DNA of 64,000 nucleotides from Neisseriaceae bacterium CLB008. GTDB taxonomy: Bacteria; Pseudomonadota; Gammaproteobacteria; Burkholderiales; Neisseriaceae. Shown one piece after another: positions 44,234-54,562 of the stretch; the stretch's first letter is position 1; each line of letters starts with the position of its first letter. The stretch lies in contig CP166133.1 in assembly GCA_041228285.1 (NCBI GenBank), positions 2,141,380-2,205,379 of the forward strand. The letters are read 5' to 3'. Below the pieces are notes generated by a model that searched no databases, had not been told where the DNA came from, and saw only the letters and a program-made list of their open reading frames with translations. The translations under genes and the position numbers were made by a program.

Positions 44234-44881
44234 TTAAACGGCGGTCATGATGTTTTTACGGAATGAATTGATGTGTTCGGCCATCATTTCTCGAACCCCG
44301 TCCACGTCACGCGATGCCAATAGGTCGACAATGGCCAAGTGTTCTCGATGTACGTTTTTCATGTGTTCGGCAGAAGACAGCGATAAAAACCAAAAACGCG
44401 CCTGTTTTTCATGAATGCCACGCAAAAGTTCGGCCAACACGCGATTACGTGAAGCGGCAGAAATGGCGTTGTGAAATTTAAGATCAATAGTCATCAAAGC
44501 CTGAAGGTCACGCTGCTCAATAGCGAGGGCCGTGCCTTTAAGAATGTCATACATGGCTTCGATTTCAGATTTCTGCGCCCGCTCAGCCGCCAGTGTCACC
44601 GACATTTCTTCATTGATGAGGCGCACCTCAATCATGTCGATGACCTCATTCAAAGACAGCTGCGACACCATCACCCCTTTACGCGGGTAAATGGTCAATA
44701 GGCCTTCCACCTCTAGGCGGTGTAATGCTTGATGAATGGGTGAGCGGCCCAGCTGTAAGACCTCGCCGATTTGCGCTTCGTTTAAAAACTCGCCCGGCGC
44801 AAATTCGCAGGCCAAAATGCGTTTTTTGATCTCGTTATAGGCTTGCTCACGCAGGTAGCCACCCTCTTTTTTTGCAGACAT
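44234..44881 (-). CDS. GntR family regulator (FCD-type)
   Basis: Transcriptional regulator of 215 residues. The N-terminal winged helix-turn-helix (REQAYNEIKKRILACEFAPG, EAQIGEVLQLGRSPIHQAL) is followed by an all-helical FCD effector domain with DLKFHNAIS, HREHLAIVDLL and EHINSFR containing the metal-binding Asp/His positions. It is the first gene of the cluster with DUF2848, amidase and transporter and probably represses it and itself. Two adjacent palindromes just upstream are its likely operator. Confidence 0.92.
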   Translation of the reverse strand: MSAKKEGGYLREQAYNEIKKRILACEFAPGEFLNEAQIGEVLQLGRSPIHQALHRLEVEGLLTIYPRKGVMVSQLSLNEVIDMIEVRLINEEMSVTLAAERAQKSEIEAMYDILKGTALAIEQRDLQALMTIDLKFHNAISAASRNRVLAELLRGIHEKQARFWFLSLSSAEHMKNVHREHLAIVDLLASRDVDGVREMMAEHINSFRKNIMTAV

Positions 44882-44944
44882 CGTCGTCCTTTTGATTTAT
44901 TTGTTATGGGCGCATATTAATATAAACCCAATCTGAAACGCAAG

Positions 44945-44965
44945 TGATATATCAGTGATATATCA
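44945..44965. promoter_or_regulatory. Probable GntR operator (two palindromes)
   Basis: TGATATATCA occurs twice, at 44945-44954 and 44956-44965, 11 bp apart and on the same DNA face, 64 bp upstream of the gntR start. Each is a perfect 10-bp palindrome. Binding by the adjacent regulator is inferred. Confidence 0.65.
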
Positions 44966-45133
44966 CAAACACCATTGAAGAAAGAGCGGCTTACGCGCCA
45001 AATAAGGCCATATCGGCAGAAAATATTATTTTTTGAACCCGGCCAAAAAACGAAAAAACAAAGAAAACTGGCCGTATGAGCGCCTTTAAAAATGGCATCG
45101 AGCGCAGCCGAGCACCTTTTTTCAACGCAGCCA

Positions 45134-45238
45134 CATGGGTAAGCATTACCCATGCGTGGGTCACGGCACCCTACCCAAAGCGGCCAACACACTCATAAAC
45201 ACCCGCCGTGCAGGGTGGGCAAAGCGAAGCCTAGCCGC
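45134..45238. repeat. Dispersed palindromic repeat (copy B)
   Basis: Intergenic element with a palindrome at 45134-45154 (arms CATGGGTAA / TTACCCATG), then a GCGTGGGTCACGGCACCC segment and, at 45210-45238, a GCAGGGTGGGCAAAGCGAAG segment. The last two parts match copy A near 25.6 kb but in reverse order. With the operator and terminator, it accounts for the 423-bp gap 44882-45304. Confidence 0.6.
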
Positions 45239-45248
45239 CATCAAGCAT

Positions 45249-45286
45249 AAAAAAACCGGCTTAATCACCAAGGATTAAACCGGTTT
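45249..45286 (-). terminator. Rho-independent terminator of rhlE
   Basis: Long stem AAACCGG-TTAATC paired with GATTAA-CCGGTTT, one mismatch between the two parts, with a plus-strand A7 run giving the U tract. Confidence 0.9.
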
Positions 45287-45304
45287 GACCTGAATGTTAC
45301 AGGC

Positions 45305-46678
45305 TTATTCTGAACGGCCACCACGACCGCGTGGGCTGCCGCCGTTAGGCTTAGCACGAGGCTTGGCGCGCGGTTTAGGCGCCCCTTGGCCGTCTTTTTG
45401 ACGCGGCTGCGACTGACCACTGCCTTGAGGGCGGCGGCCTTGAGGCTTACCGCCACGACCAGGCGCACGACCACCACTATTTTGGCCTCGCGCACCGCTG
45501 CCACCGCGACCGTTCACAATTGGCTCAGCCGGAATACTTGGGTCTGGATCAAAGCCTGGTAAGGCGATGCGGGGAATGTCACGCTTAAGCAACTGCTCAA
45601 TGTCGCGCAACAGCTTGTGCTCATCCACACACACCAAAGACAGTGCCTCACCTGGGGTTTCAGCACGACCGCTACGGCCAATACGGTGCACATAGTCTTC
45701 TGCCACGTTCGGCAGCTCATAGTTCACCACATGCGGCAAACCTTCAATGTCGATCCCGCGCGCGGCAATGTCGGTGGCCACCAAAACTTTGATGTCGCCC
45801 GATTTAAAGTCGGCCAAGGCCCGAGTACGGGCGCCTTGACTCTTATTACCGTGGATGGCTGCGGCGGTGATGCCGTCTTCATTTAGCTGCTCGGCCAAAC
45901 GGTTAGCGCCATGCTTGGTACGGGTAAACACCAGCACTTGGCGCCAGTTGCCTTGACCAATCATCAACGACAGCAATTCACGCTTGCGCTTTTTATCCAC
46001 CATGTGGACTTTTTGATCAATCAGCTCAGAAGCCGAATTGCGACGCGCAACCTCCACCGAAGCGGGGTTATTTAATAAGGTGTCTGACAGGGTTTTGATC
46101 TCATTTGAGAACGTGGCCGAGAACAATAGGTTTTGGCGCTGTTTGGGCAATTTAGCCAACACACGGCGAATGTCGTGAATAAAGCCCATGTCCAACATGC
46201 GGTCGGCTTCATCCAGCACCAATATTTCCACTTGCGACAGGTCAACCGCATTTTGTTGCTCTAAATCCAATAGTCGCCCAGGCGTGGCCACCAAAATATC
46301 CACGCCACCGCGCAGCTTCATCATTTGTGGGTTGATGCTCACGCCACCAAACACCACTAAAGAGCGTACAGACAAATAGCGGCTGTACTCTTTAACGTTT
46401 TCACCAATTTGCGCCGCCAGCTCACGCGTTGGCGTCAAGATCAAGGCACGAACCGGACGGCGGCCTTTACCAACATAAGGTTTATTGATGATGTGCTGTA
46501 GCGTGGGCAAGGTAAAGCCTGCGGTTTTACCGGTACCGGTTTGGGCGCTGGCCAATAGGTCGCGACCGGCCAAAACCAAAGGAATGGCTTGTTCTTGAAT
46601 AGGGGTAGGTGCGTCGTAACCTTGTTCGGCAACGGCGCGTAAAATATCGGCATCTAGGCCGAGGGTACTAAAAGACAT
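45305..46678 (-). CDS. rhlE: DEAD-box RNA helicase, RhlE-like
   Basis: ATP-dependent RNA helicase, 457 residues, probably in RNA decay, ribosome assembly or cold adaptation. The Q motif precedes Walker A AQTGTGKT at 45-52; then [20 protein letters not shown] in [19 protein letters not shown] and [10 protein letters not shown]-terminal tail from about 380 is rich in Arg, Gly and Pro ([15 protein letters not shown]) for RNA binding, typical of RhlE. It is a single-gene unit. Confidence 0.94.
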   Translation of the reverse strand: MSFSTLGLDADILRAVAEQGYDAPTPIQEQAIPLVLAGRDLLASAQTGTGKTAGFTLPTLQHIINKPYVGKGRRPVRALILTPTRELAAQIGENVKEYSRYLSVRSLVVFGGVSINPQMMKLRGGVDILVATPGRLLDLEQQNAVDLSQVEILVLDEADRMLDMGFIHDIRRVLAKLPKQRQNLLFSATFSNEIKTLSDTLLNNPASVEVARRNSASELIDQKVHMVDKKRKRELLSLMIGQGNWRQVLVFTRTKHGANRLAEQLNEDGITAAAIHGNKSQGARTRALADFKSGDIKVLVATDIAARGIDIEGLPHVVNYELPNVAEDYVHRIGRSGRAETPGEALSLVCVDEHKLLRDIEQLLKRDIPRIALPGFDPDPSIPAEPIVNGRGGSGARGQNSGGRAPGRGGKPQGRRPQGSGQSQPRQKDGQGAPKPRAKPRAKPNGGSPRGRGGRSE

Positions 46679-46917
46679 AAAGTTGAATACTCCGAACCCG
46701 CTGTATTGATTACCACGCAGGTCTGATGTGACGCGGAGCGAGTAGAATCTGTGGTTGATAAACGTGTAAAACCAAATGACTATCGATAACGCTGTGCGTA
46801 TGCGGGTGAAAACGCCGCTGGCTTACCGACAGAGAATGGCCACCAGTGTAGCAGATTATGACCCAATCGCAGTGGTTTTATTTCATCAGGATGGTAAACG
46901 CTGAGATGCCCTATGGA

Positions 46918-47613
46918 TTAGACAGCTAAGGCTTGATGCACGGCGGCGGCAATGTGTAAGCCTGTGGTGTCGAATACGGGCAAGGCCAAATCACTTTGCT
47001 GAATCAACAGGCCAATCTCGGTGCAGCCCAATATCACGCCTTCTGCGCCCGCTTGGCGTAAAGCCTCAATTTGGGCCAGATAATACGCCTTAGATACCGG
47101 CAAGACTTGGCCCCGGCACAGCTCTTCATAAATGATCCGATGCACGCCGGCGCGCCCCTCTGCGTCTGGCGTCAACACACTGAGGCCAAACTGATTGATC
47201 AAGCGTTGACGGTAAAACTCCTGAGTCATGGTGAAATCGGTACCCAATAGGGCCACCGTCTTCAAGCCTGCGGCCTGAATCGCCTGCCCCGTCGCATCGG
47301 CAATGTGAATGAAGGGCACAGAAAGGCCGGCAGTGATCTGATCGGCTACTTTATGCATGGTGTTGGTGCACAATACAATCAACTCGGCCCCTGCCCGTAC
47401 GAGAACCTGGGCGGCATCGGCCAAGATGGCGCCCGCCTGCGCCCACTCGCCCTGCTCTTGCAAGCGGGCGATGTGGGCAAAGTCAACGCTGTATAAAATC
47501 ACTCGGGCGCTGTGTAACTCGCCTAGTTGAGCCGCGACCAAGCGATTTGCCTGTTCATAATACACCTGGCTGGACGCCCAGCTCATGCCACCAATCATGC
47601 CGATGATTTTCAT
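46918..47613 (-). CDS. Aspartate/glutamate racemase family protein
   Basis: PLP-independent amino acid racemase of 231 residues related to YgeA/aspartate racemase. It begins with KIIGMIGGMSW, and the two catalytic cysteines are Cys82 in VLCTNTMH and Cys197 in LGCTEIG. Substrate (aspartate, glutamate or a broader range) is not determined. It is flanked by gaps of about 130 bp downstream and 240 bp upstream, in which I see no gene. Confidence 0.9.
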   Translation of the reverse strand: MKIIGMIGGMSWASSQVYYEQANRLVAAQLGELHSARVILYSVDFAHIARLQEQGEWAQAGAILADAAQVLVRAGAELIVLCTNTMHKVADQITAGLSVPFIHIADATGQAIQAAGLKTVALLGTDFTMTQEFYRQRLINQFGLSVLTPDAEGRAGVHRIIYEELCRGQVLPVSKAYYLAQIEALRQAGAEGVILGCTEIGLLIQQSDLALPVFDTTGLHIAAAVHQALAV

Positions 47614-47740
47614 CTACCAAGCCTTTTCTAATCGTTAAAAACGTCATCCTAACCCATTTTAAATCACGCCGTCTTGCCACAGCAAAACATGATCGCCAGC
47701 CGCATACTGGACAGCCATCATACCTCTGGACCCAATGGGC

Positions 47741-49735
47741 TTATTTTTTAGCCAACATATCGCGTAAACCGCTCAGGCGCGCCTTGCCTTCTTCCTTACT
47801 CACAATCGGCGCGCTGCCTTTACGACCATAAATCATCAAGTCTTCCTGCGGCATTTCGGCAATAAACCGCGACGGCTGTGGAAAATGCCAGGTGCCCGCA
47901 CGGCGGCGCTTCACGCAATAGCTGACGGTCAGCGTGCTTTTAGCGCGGGTAATGCCCACATACATGAGGCGGCGTTCTTCTTCGATCTTGCCCGGTTCCT
48001 GCGACTCGGCGTGCGGTAAAATGCCCTCTTCGCAGCCGATTAAATACACGTGTGGATATTCCAAGCCCTTAGAAGCGTGCAGCGTCGACAGGCGAATGGC
48101 GTCTTGTTCTTCTTCACTTTGCCCTTCTAATAGGCTCATCAAGGCCATGGTTTGGGCTAGGTCAATGAGGCTTTTATCGTCTTCATCGCTTTTACGCCCC
48201 AGCCACGCACACAGGTCTTGGACATTACGCCATTTAATTTCGGCTGGCTTCAATTCTTCAGTACGGTAAAGATGGTTTTCATAATCAATTTGCAACAACA
48301 ACTTTTGTAAAACGTCACCCGCATTACCACGCTCGGCCGCCCGCGTGGTGTCACGCAATAAGTCCATAAAGGCCAACACCGACTCGGCGGGCCCCTTGCC
48401 TAAAGCGTCAATCGCCTCCGGCAGCTGAGCCGCCTCGTAGAGGCTAAAATTATGCGCTTTCGCGTAGTGATTCAGCTTCTCTAAGCTGGTATTGCCCACG
48501 CCGCGCTTGGGCGTGGTTAAGGCTCGAATAAAGGCTGGATCATCATCAGGGTTTTGCAAGAGGCGCACATAGGCCAACACGTCTTTGATCTCAGCCTTGT
48601 CGAAATAGCTCTGGCCTCCAGAAAGCTGATATGGGACGCGCTGATTGCGCAGCGCCTGCTCAAAAATACGCGCTTGATGATTGCCTCGATACAAAATCGC
48701 ATAGTCCTGAAACAGCTTATTGTGCAGGGTTTTGTGGCGCAGCAATCGACTCACCACCACTTCTGCCTCATGATCTTCACTGGTACAGGCGATGACGTCG
48801 ATCATTTCGCCCATGCCAAATTCACTCCAAAGCTTTTTCTCAAACAGCTTATCGGGGTTATTTTTAATCACTTGGTTGGCCGCTTTTAGAATGCGCGCCG
48901 TCGAACGATAGTTTTGTTCCAGCTTAATGACCTTCAGGCTAGGGAAGTCCATTTGCAAGAGACGTAGGTTTTCCACATTGGCGCCGCGCCAAGCGTAAAT
49001 GCTCTGATCGTCATCGCCTACAGCGGTAAACAGCCCTTGGTCTCCAGCCAAGAGCTTCACTAATTCGTATTGGCAGGTGTTGGTGTCTTGATACTCATCG
49101 ATGAGCATGTAGCGCAGGCGGCTTTGCCACTTGCTGCGAATGATGGCGTTGTCGCGCAGTAATTCCGTCGGAATTTTGATTAAATCATCAAAGTCAAACG
49201 CCTGATAGGCGCGCAGCGTGTCTTGATAGCTGGCATAGGCTTGAGCCATCTGCCGCTCCCACTCATTTTCTGCCAAGATCAAGGCCTGTTCAGGATTAAT
49301 CAGTTCATTCTTCCACTTGGAAATCTGACCTTGGGCGTTAAACAACACTTCTTTACCAGTGGTTTGAATCAGCTCCACCAATATTTTTTGCGCATCGGTG
49401 CCATCCAATACCGAAAACTTTGACTTATAGTCCACATGAGCGGCCTCTTCGCGCAAGATTTTCATCCCCAAGGCATGAAAGGTACACACGGTTAAGCCCT
49501 TAAGGCTGGCCTTAGGCAAAATAGCGTTCAAGCGCTCACCCATTTCTTTGGCGGCCTTATTGGTAAAGGTAATGGCGGCAATGTGGTGGGCCTGATAGCC
49601 CATGTCGTTAATCAAATGGGCCACTTTATGGGTAATCACCCGGGTTTTACCACTGCCCGCTCCTGCCAGAACCAATAGCGGCCCATCTAAATAGGCAATG
49701 GCGGCCTGCTGGGGCTGATTCAACTTGGCACTCAT
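47741..49735 (-). CDS. rep: ATP-dependent DNA helicase Rep
   Basis: Superfamily 1A 3'-5' helicase that assists replication forks through protein blocks. The 664-residue protein has Walker A GAGSGKT at 25-31, AITFTNKAAKEM, LIDEYQDTN, GDDDQSIYAWRGA, KLEQNYRS, and the C-terminal LSTLHASKGLEYPHV and YVGITRAK motifs. The early GPLLVLAGAGSGKTRVITHK and length favour Rep over UvrD. Transcribed away from the metE leader. Confidence 0.94.
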   Translation of the reverse strand: MSAKLNQPQQAAIAYLDGPLLVLAGAGSGKTRVITHKVAHLINDMGYQAHHIAAITFTNKAAKEMGERLNAILPKASLKGLTVCTFHALGMKILREEAAHVDYKSKFSVLDGTDAQKILVELIQTTGKEVLFNAQGQISKWKNELINPEQALILAENEWERQMAQAYASYQDTLRAYQAFDFDDLIKIPTELLRDNAIIRSKWQSRLRYMLIDEYQDTNTCQYELVKLLAGDQGLFTAVGDDDQSIYAWRGANVENLRLLQMDFPSLKVIKLEQNYRSTARILKAANQVIKNNPDKLFEKKLWSEFGMGEMIDVIACTSEDHEAEVVVSRLLRHKTLHNKLFQDYAILYRGNHQARIFEQALRNQRVPYQLSGGQSYFDKAEIKDVLAYVRLLQNPDDDPAFIRALTTPKRGVGNTSLEKLNHYAKAHNFSLYEAAQLPEAIDALGKGPAESVLAFMDLLRDTTRAAERGNAGDVLQKLLLQIDYENHLYRTEELKPAEIKWRNVQDLCAWLGRKSDEDDKSLIDLAQTMALMSLLEGQSEEEQDAIRLSTLHASKGLEYPHVYLIGCEEGILPHAESQEPGKIEEERRLMYVGITRAKSTLTVSYCVKRRRAGTWHFPQPSRFIAEMPQEDLMIYGRKGSAPIVSKEEGKARLSGLRDMLAKK

Positions 49736-49957
49736 GTGTTTTTAACTTTCTTTGATCATTTATTCTTTTATCGGTGCCCTTAATTGTGCCACAAACGCCA
49801 CGCCTCTGGCGGCATTGATAGCGTACAAGCCAAAAACGTGACGCACCGACCAAATAAACCACAACATCAAAACAAAACAAACTACTGATTTAAAACAACT
49901 AAATAAGCAAGAAAGCATAAATCGCCCACAAAAAATGACTAATGATTTTTTTAATCA

Positions 49958-49986
49958 TTGCATTTAGCCGTAAAGACGTCTATATT
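49958..49986 (+). promoter_or_regulatory. Predicted sigma70-type promoter of metE-metF
   Basis: TTGCAT at 49958-49963 and TATATT at 49981-49986 with a 17-bp spacer. The predicted transcription start is near 49993, upstream of the second met box pair and the riboswitch. Confidence 0.65.
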
Positions 49987-50017
49987 CAATACACACCAAC
50001 TAGACATCTAGATGGCT
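49974..50017 (+). promoter_or_regulatory. met boxes (MetJ operators) upstream of metE
   Basis: A perfect AGACGTCT at 49974-49981 lies between and into the promoter elements, preceded in register by a weaker 8-mer. A second pair, AGACATCT (7/8) and AGATGGCT (6/8), occupies 50002-50017 in exact 8-bp register, just after the predicted start and seven bases before the riboswitch. MetJ binds such tandem 8-mers cooperatively. Confidence 0.8.
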
Positions 50018-50023
50018 AAATAT

Positions 50024-50123
50024 CTTATCAAGAGTGGTTAAGGGACAAGACCCCATGAAACCCAGCAACCTGATGACATCATTAAGGTGCTCCCTTTAGG
50101 CCAACTAAGACCTAAAAGATAAG
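50024..50123 (+). ncRNA. SAM-I (S-box) riboswitch aptamer in the metE leader
   Basis: P1 arms CTTATC (50024-50029) and GATAAG (50118-50123) enclose the S-box core: AGAGTGG, AAGGGAC, then ATGAAACCCAGCAACC, which fits the conserved AUGAARCCYRGCAACC exactly, followed by AAGGTGCTCC. A TTTAGG / CCTAAA stem closes the fourth helix. This binds S-adenosylmethionine in known members and represses downstream expression. It lies directly before metE. Confidence 0.92.
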
Positions 50124-50129
50124 TAACGG

Positions 50130-50199
50130 CTCCCATGCCCGCACTTTTGACAAGGTTTAACTGCTCAGAACGCAAGCAATCACATTTACTCTATGGGAG
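50130..50199 (+). promoter_or_regulatory. Riboswitch expression platform: SD-sequestering pairing
   Basis: CTCCCAT at 50130-50136, just after the aptamer P1, is perfectly complementary to ATGGGAG at 50193-50199, which contains the metE ribosome binding site nine bases before the ATG. No U tract follows, so translational rather than transcriptional control is inferred. The switching strand that frees the site without SAM is not resolved by eye. Confidence 0.6.
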
Positions 50200-50208
50200 A
50201 AAACAATC

Positions 50209-52500
50209 ATGGCTTTATCACATAATCTAGGCTTTCCACGCGTCGGCGATCGCCGCCAATTAAAATTTGCCCAAGAAGCCTATTGGAGCAAACAGGCCAG
50301 CGCCAGCGACCTACAGGACGTGGCCGCCGCCACCCGCGCCGCCAACCGTCAACGCCAAGCAGCGTTAGACATTCAAAGCGCTGGCGATTTCTCACTCTAC
50401 GACCACGTACTCGACACCAGCGCGCTATTGGGCGTGATTCCTGAACGCTTTACGCAAGACCCTCAAACCGACGTCAGCCTCGACACCTACTTCCGCGTGG
50501 CCCGTGGTCAAGCCCCCACTGGCGCAGACACCTTTGCCAGCGAAATGACCAAATGGTTCGACACCAACTACCATTATTTAGTCCCAGAACTGACCCAAGA
50601 CCAAACCTTCCGCATCGCCAGTCAACGCCTGTTTGACTTAGTACAAGAAGCCCAAGCCGAGGCCAAACAGGCCGATCAAGTTAAACCCGTTTTGCTGGGT
50701 CCCGTGACTTGGTTATACCTAGCCAAAGTCAAAGGCACCGCATTTGATCGCTTAAGCTTATTGCCCGCTTTATTGACCACCTACCAAGCCATCTTGGCAC
50801 GCTTGGCCGAGCAAGGCGTCACCTGGGTGCAAATCGACGAGCCGGTTTTGGTGCTGGATCTAGCGCCTGAATGGCAGCAGGCGATTACTCAGGCTTATCA
50901 AACCCTAGCCAATAGCCAGATCAAACTGCTATTAACAACTTATTTTGGCCCTATTGGCGACAATTTAGACACGGTTAAGGCCTTGCCCGTAGCCGGCCTA
51001 CACGTTGACGCCGTTTTAGGCGACGATTTAGCCACCATTGCCCAGGCCTGGCCACAAGACAAGGTATTGTCGGTGGGCATCGTGAATGGCCGCAATATTT
51101 GGGTCAACGATTTACGCGCCTCCTTGAACGCCCTACAGCCGTTAGCCGCACGCTATGGCGACAATTTATGGGTAGCCCCATCCTGTTCGCTGCTGCACGT
51201 ACCGGTAGACTTGGCCTCAGAAACCGACCTTGATGCCGAACTGACTTCCTGGCTGGCTTTTGCCACCCAAAAAATCACCGAAGTGGCCACCCTTACCCGC
51301 GGCCTGAATCAAGGTGAAGCCGCCATTGCCGCCGAATTGACCCATTCAGACCAGATTCAAGCCGCCCGTAAAGCCTCAAAACGCATCCACAACGCCAGCG
51401 TCACCGCCCGCGTGGCCGCGATTAAGGCCGGCGACGACCAGCGAGACTCAGCTTTTGCCATCCGCAGCCAAACTCAGGCGCAAAAACTTGGCCTGCCGTT
51501 GTTTCCCACCACGACTATTGGTTCTTTCCCACAAACGCCAGAAATCCGCACCATCCGGCGCGAATTCAAAGCGGGCGAAATCAATGCCGATGCTTATCAA
51601 GCAGGCATTCAGGCCCACATCAAACAGGCCATTGAAGAACAAGAGGCTTTGGATCTAGACGTCTTAGTACACGGCGAAGCCGAGCGTAACGACATGGTGG
51701 AATACTTTGGTGAGCTGCTGGACGGCTTTGCCTTCACCAAGTTTGGCTGGGTACAAAGCTATGGCTCTCGCTGCGTGAAGCCGCCAGTGATTTATGGCGA
51801 CGTGTCGCGCCCCAACGCCATGACCGTCGGCTGGACGCAATACGCTCAATCGCTGACCGACCGCCCAGTCAAAGGCATGTTGACTGGCCCGGTAACCATT
51901 CTGTCTTGGTCGTTCCCACGCGAAGATGAAAGCGACGTCAACACCGCCTACCAGATTGCTTTGGCCTTACGTGACGAAGTCACCGACTTAGAGGCCGCCG
52001 GCGTGGGCATCATCCAAATTGACGAGCCGGCGTTTCGTGAACTCATGCCTTTACGCAAGGCCTTGCAGCCAGCTTATTTAAACTGGGCCGAAAAAGCCTT
52101 CCGCTTGAGCGCCTCTGGCGTCAACGACGGCACCCAGATTCACACCCATATGTGTTATTCGGAGTTTAACGAGATCATTGAATCCATCGCCCGCCTAGAT
52201 GCCGACGTGATCACCATTGAGACCTCGCGCTCAGACATGGAGCTATTGGACGTATTCCGTGACTTCGCTTATCCGAACGACATTGGCCCTGGCGTCTACG
52301 ACATTCACTCGCCACGCGTGCCCACCACAACGGAGGTCACCAAGCTATTAGAAAAAGCCTTAGAGCGCCTGCCTAAAGAGCGCATCTGGGTCAATCCAGA
52401 CTGCGGCCTAAAAACCCGCAAATGGCCTGAAACACGAGAAGCCTTACGTCATGTGGTGTCTGCGGCAAAAGCCTTGCGCGACGCTCATGCTGAAGCTTAG
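50209..52500 (+). CDS. metE: Cobalamin-independent methionine synthase
   Basis: Transfers methyl from methyltetrahydropteroyl-triglutamate to homocysteine to form methionine, without B12. The 763-residue protein has two related barrels; the N-terminal [11 protein letters not shown] start and the C-terminal catalytic domain with [11 protein letters not shown], the zinc ligands in [10 protein letters not shown] (His, Cys) and the final Cys in [14 protein letters not shown] lies nine bases before the ATG. It is followed by metF 27 bp on. Expression is probably controlled by both MetJ and a SAM-I riboswitch. Confidence 0.97.
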   Translation: MALSHNLGFPRVGDRRQLKFAQEAYWSKQASASDLQDVAAATRAANRQRQAALDIQSAGDFSLYDHVLDTSALLGVIPERFTQDPQTDVSLDTYFRVARGQAPTGADTFASEMTKWFDTNYHYLVPELTQDQTFRIASQRLFDLVQEAQAEAKQADQVKPVLLGPVTWLYLAKVKGTAFDRLSLLPALLTTYQAILARLAEQGVTWVQIDEPVLVLDLAPEWQQAITQAYQTLANSQIKLLLTTYFGPIGDNLDTVKALPVAGLHVDAVLGDDLATIAQAWPQDKVLSVGIVNGRNIWVNDLRASLNALQPLAARYGDNLWVAPSCSLLHVPVDLASETDLDAELTSWLAFATQKITEVATLTRGLNQGEAAIAAELTHSDQIQAARKASKRIHNASVTARVAAIKAGDDQRDSAFAIRSQTQAQKLGLPLFPTTTIGSFPQTPEIRTIRREFKAGEINADAYQAGIQAHIKQAIEEQEALDLDVLVHGEAERNDMVEYFGELLDGFAFTKFGWVQSYGSRCVKPPVIYGDVSRPNAMTVGWTQYAQSLTDRPVKGMLTGPVTILSWSFPREDESDVNTAYQIALALRDEVTDLEAAGVGIIQIDEPAFRELMPLRKALQPAYLNWAEKAFRLSASGVNDGTQIHTHMCYSEFNEIIESIARLDADVITIETSRSDMELLDVFRDFAYPNDIGPGVYDIHSPRVPTTTEVTKLLEKALERLPKERIWVNPDCGLKTRKWPETREALRHVVSAAKALRDAHAEA

Positions 52501-53433
<933 letters not shown>

Positions 53434-53452
53434 GCAACCAACGATCCAGACA

Positions 53453-53483
53453 AACGCCCAGTGATGACACTGGGCGTTTTTTT
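53453..53483 (+). terminator. Rho-independent terminator of metE-metF
   Basis: Eleven-base-pair stem AACGCCCAGTG / CACTGGGCGTT with ATGA loop and T run. Confidence 0.92.
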
Positions 53484-53508
53484 ATGCCGTGACGAGCCTC
53501 GTCGCCAT

Positions 53509-54204
53509 TTAATGCCCGACCCACAAAACCGTGCTGTAGGCGATGGCGATTTGGCCAACGTAATACGTCAGGCAATTCACCGCGATGTGGCTCTTCACCC
53601 AGCGTTGAGCCCCAAAATACAGCTGACTCAAGGCTAAATCCGACACCAAAAATAAAATAATGCCGGCCAAAAACCAGTCTTGGCCCGGCGCCAACGCAGA
53701 GCTTTGCCACGCCAACAGCAGCGCCAAAGCAAAACCGCAGCCCAAAACCCCCGTATACACCAAGGTAATCGGCCGAAAGCGGCCATAGTCTAGGCCCATA
53801 GGCCGTTCGGTAAGCTTAACAAAGGCCACAATCAATAGCGCCACCGCCACCGCCACCCCCCAGACGCCGACGGGCGGCTCGAACGCCACCGTCAACGCCA
53901 TGAGGTAGCACAGATGAGTCAAAATAAACGAGCCAAAGCCTAAATAGCTATAGACAGCATCGGTTTTAACCCACAACAATTTCAGTTCAAGCCATAAATC
54001 GCCCCAAAAAGCCAAAACCAAGCCCACAAATACATAATGAGGATAGCCCCAAGGCCCTGCTAAGGCCCCACCCCAAATCGGGATCAGCAAAAACGCCGTG
54101 CTGCACAGCATTTTCAAGCCCACGGTGGTCGCATTGATTTTTTGGGTTTTATACACCGTATAAACCATGGCCAAAGCCAAAGCCAGCAGCAATAAGATCA
54201 TCAT
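53509..54204 (-). CDS. YhhN family membrane protein
   Basis: Integral membrane protein of 231 residues with about eight hydrophobic segments. The acidic membrane motifs VLAFWGDLWLEL and LFLVSDLALSQLYF, and the C-terminal NCLTYYVGQIAIA segment, match the YhhN family, whose animal relative TMEM86 is a lysoplasmalogenase. Enzymatic activity of the bacterial protein is inferred only weakly. It is transcribed convergently toward metF. Confidence 0.82.
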   Translation of the reverse strand: MMILLLLALALAMVYTVYKTQKINATTVGLKMLCSTAFLLIPIWGGALAGPWGYPHYVFVGLVLAFWGDLWLELKLLWVKTDAVYSYLGFGSFILTHLCYLMALTVAFEPPVGVWGVAVAVALLIVAFVKLTERPMGLDYGRFRPITLVYTGVLGCGFALALLLAWQSSALAPGQDWFLAGIILFLVSDLALSQLYFGAQRWVKSHIAVNCLTYYVGQIAIAYSTVLWVGH

Positions 54205-54416
54205 ATGAGTTCACCTTTCAAAACAGTCCAGAGGCGGGCGCCGTTGTGCCGACGCTGAGGTTTTCGTCATCATGGCATTGAGGCCCTCATTATTCAACAC
54301 TTTAGCGGCTGTTTTCGAGAGTAGCGTCTTATTGCTTTAATGATCAGCTGTTCAAAGCGGCGGCTCAATACGCCACTACCGCCGAATAAGCCTACAAGCC
54401 TAAACGGCCTGACCAC

Positions 54417-54456
54417 TAAAAAACCCGTCAAGCTCTTCTGCGGCTTGACGGGTTTT
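54417..54456. terminator. Bidirectional terminator downstream of the YjiK-like gene
   Basis: Thirteen-base-pair stem AAACCCGTCAAGC / GCTTGACGGGTTT flanked by A and T runs. It accounts for the main structure in the 358-bp gap 54205-54562, where I see no gene. Confidence 0.85.
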
Positions 54457-54562
54457 AATTCAATCTCTTTCAAAGTGGTCCATAATAAAGCGGCCCCCTA
54501 ATGGCTCGTATGAAGGTTAAGACAACGCACAAACAACGCCTCTGATTGGCCTAGCCAGACCA

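Noticed and set aside
45265-45504. Arg/Ala-rich 79-codon frame
   Set aside because: An out-of-frame reading of the Gly/Arg-rich tail of rhlE; composition is explained by the overlapping gene.
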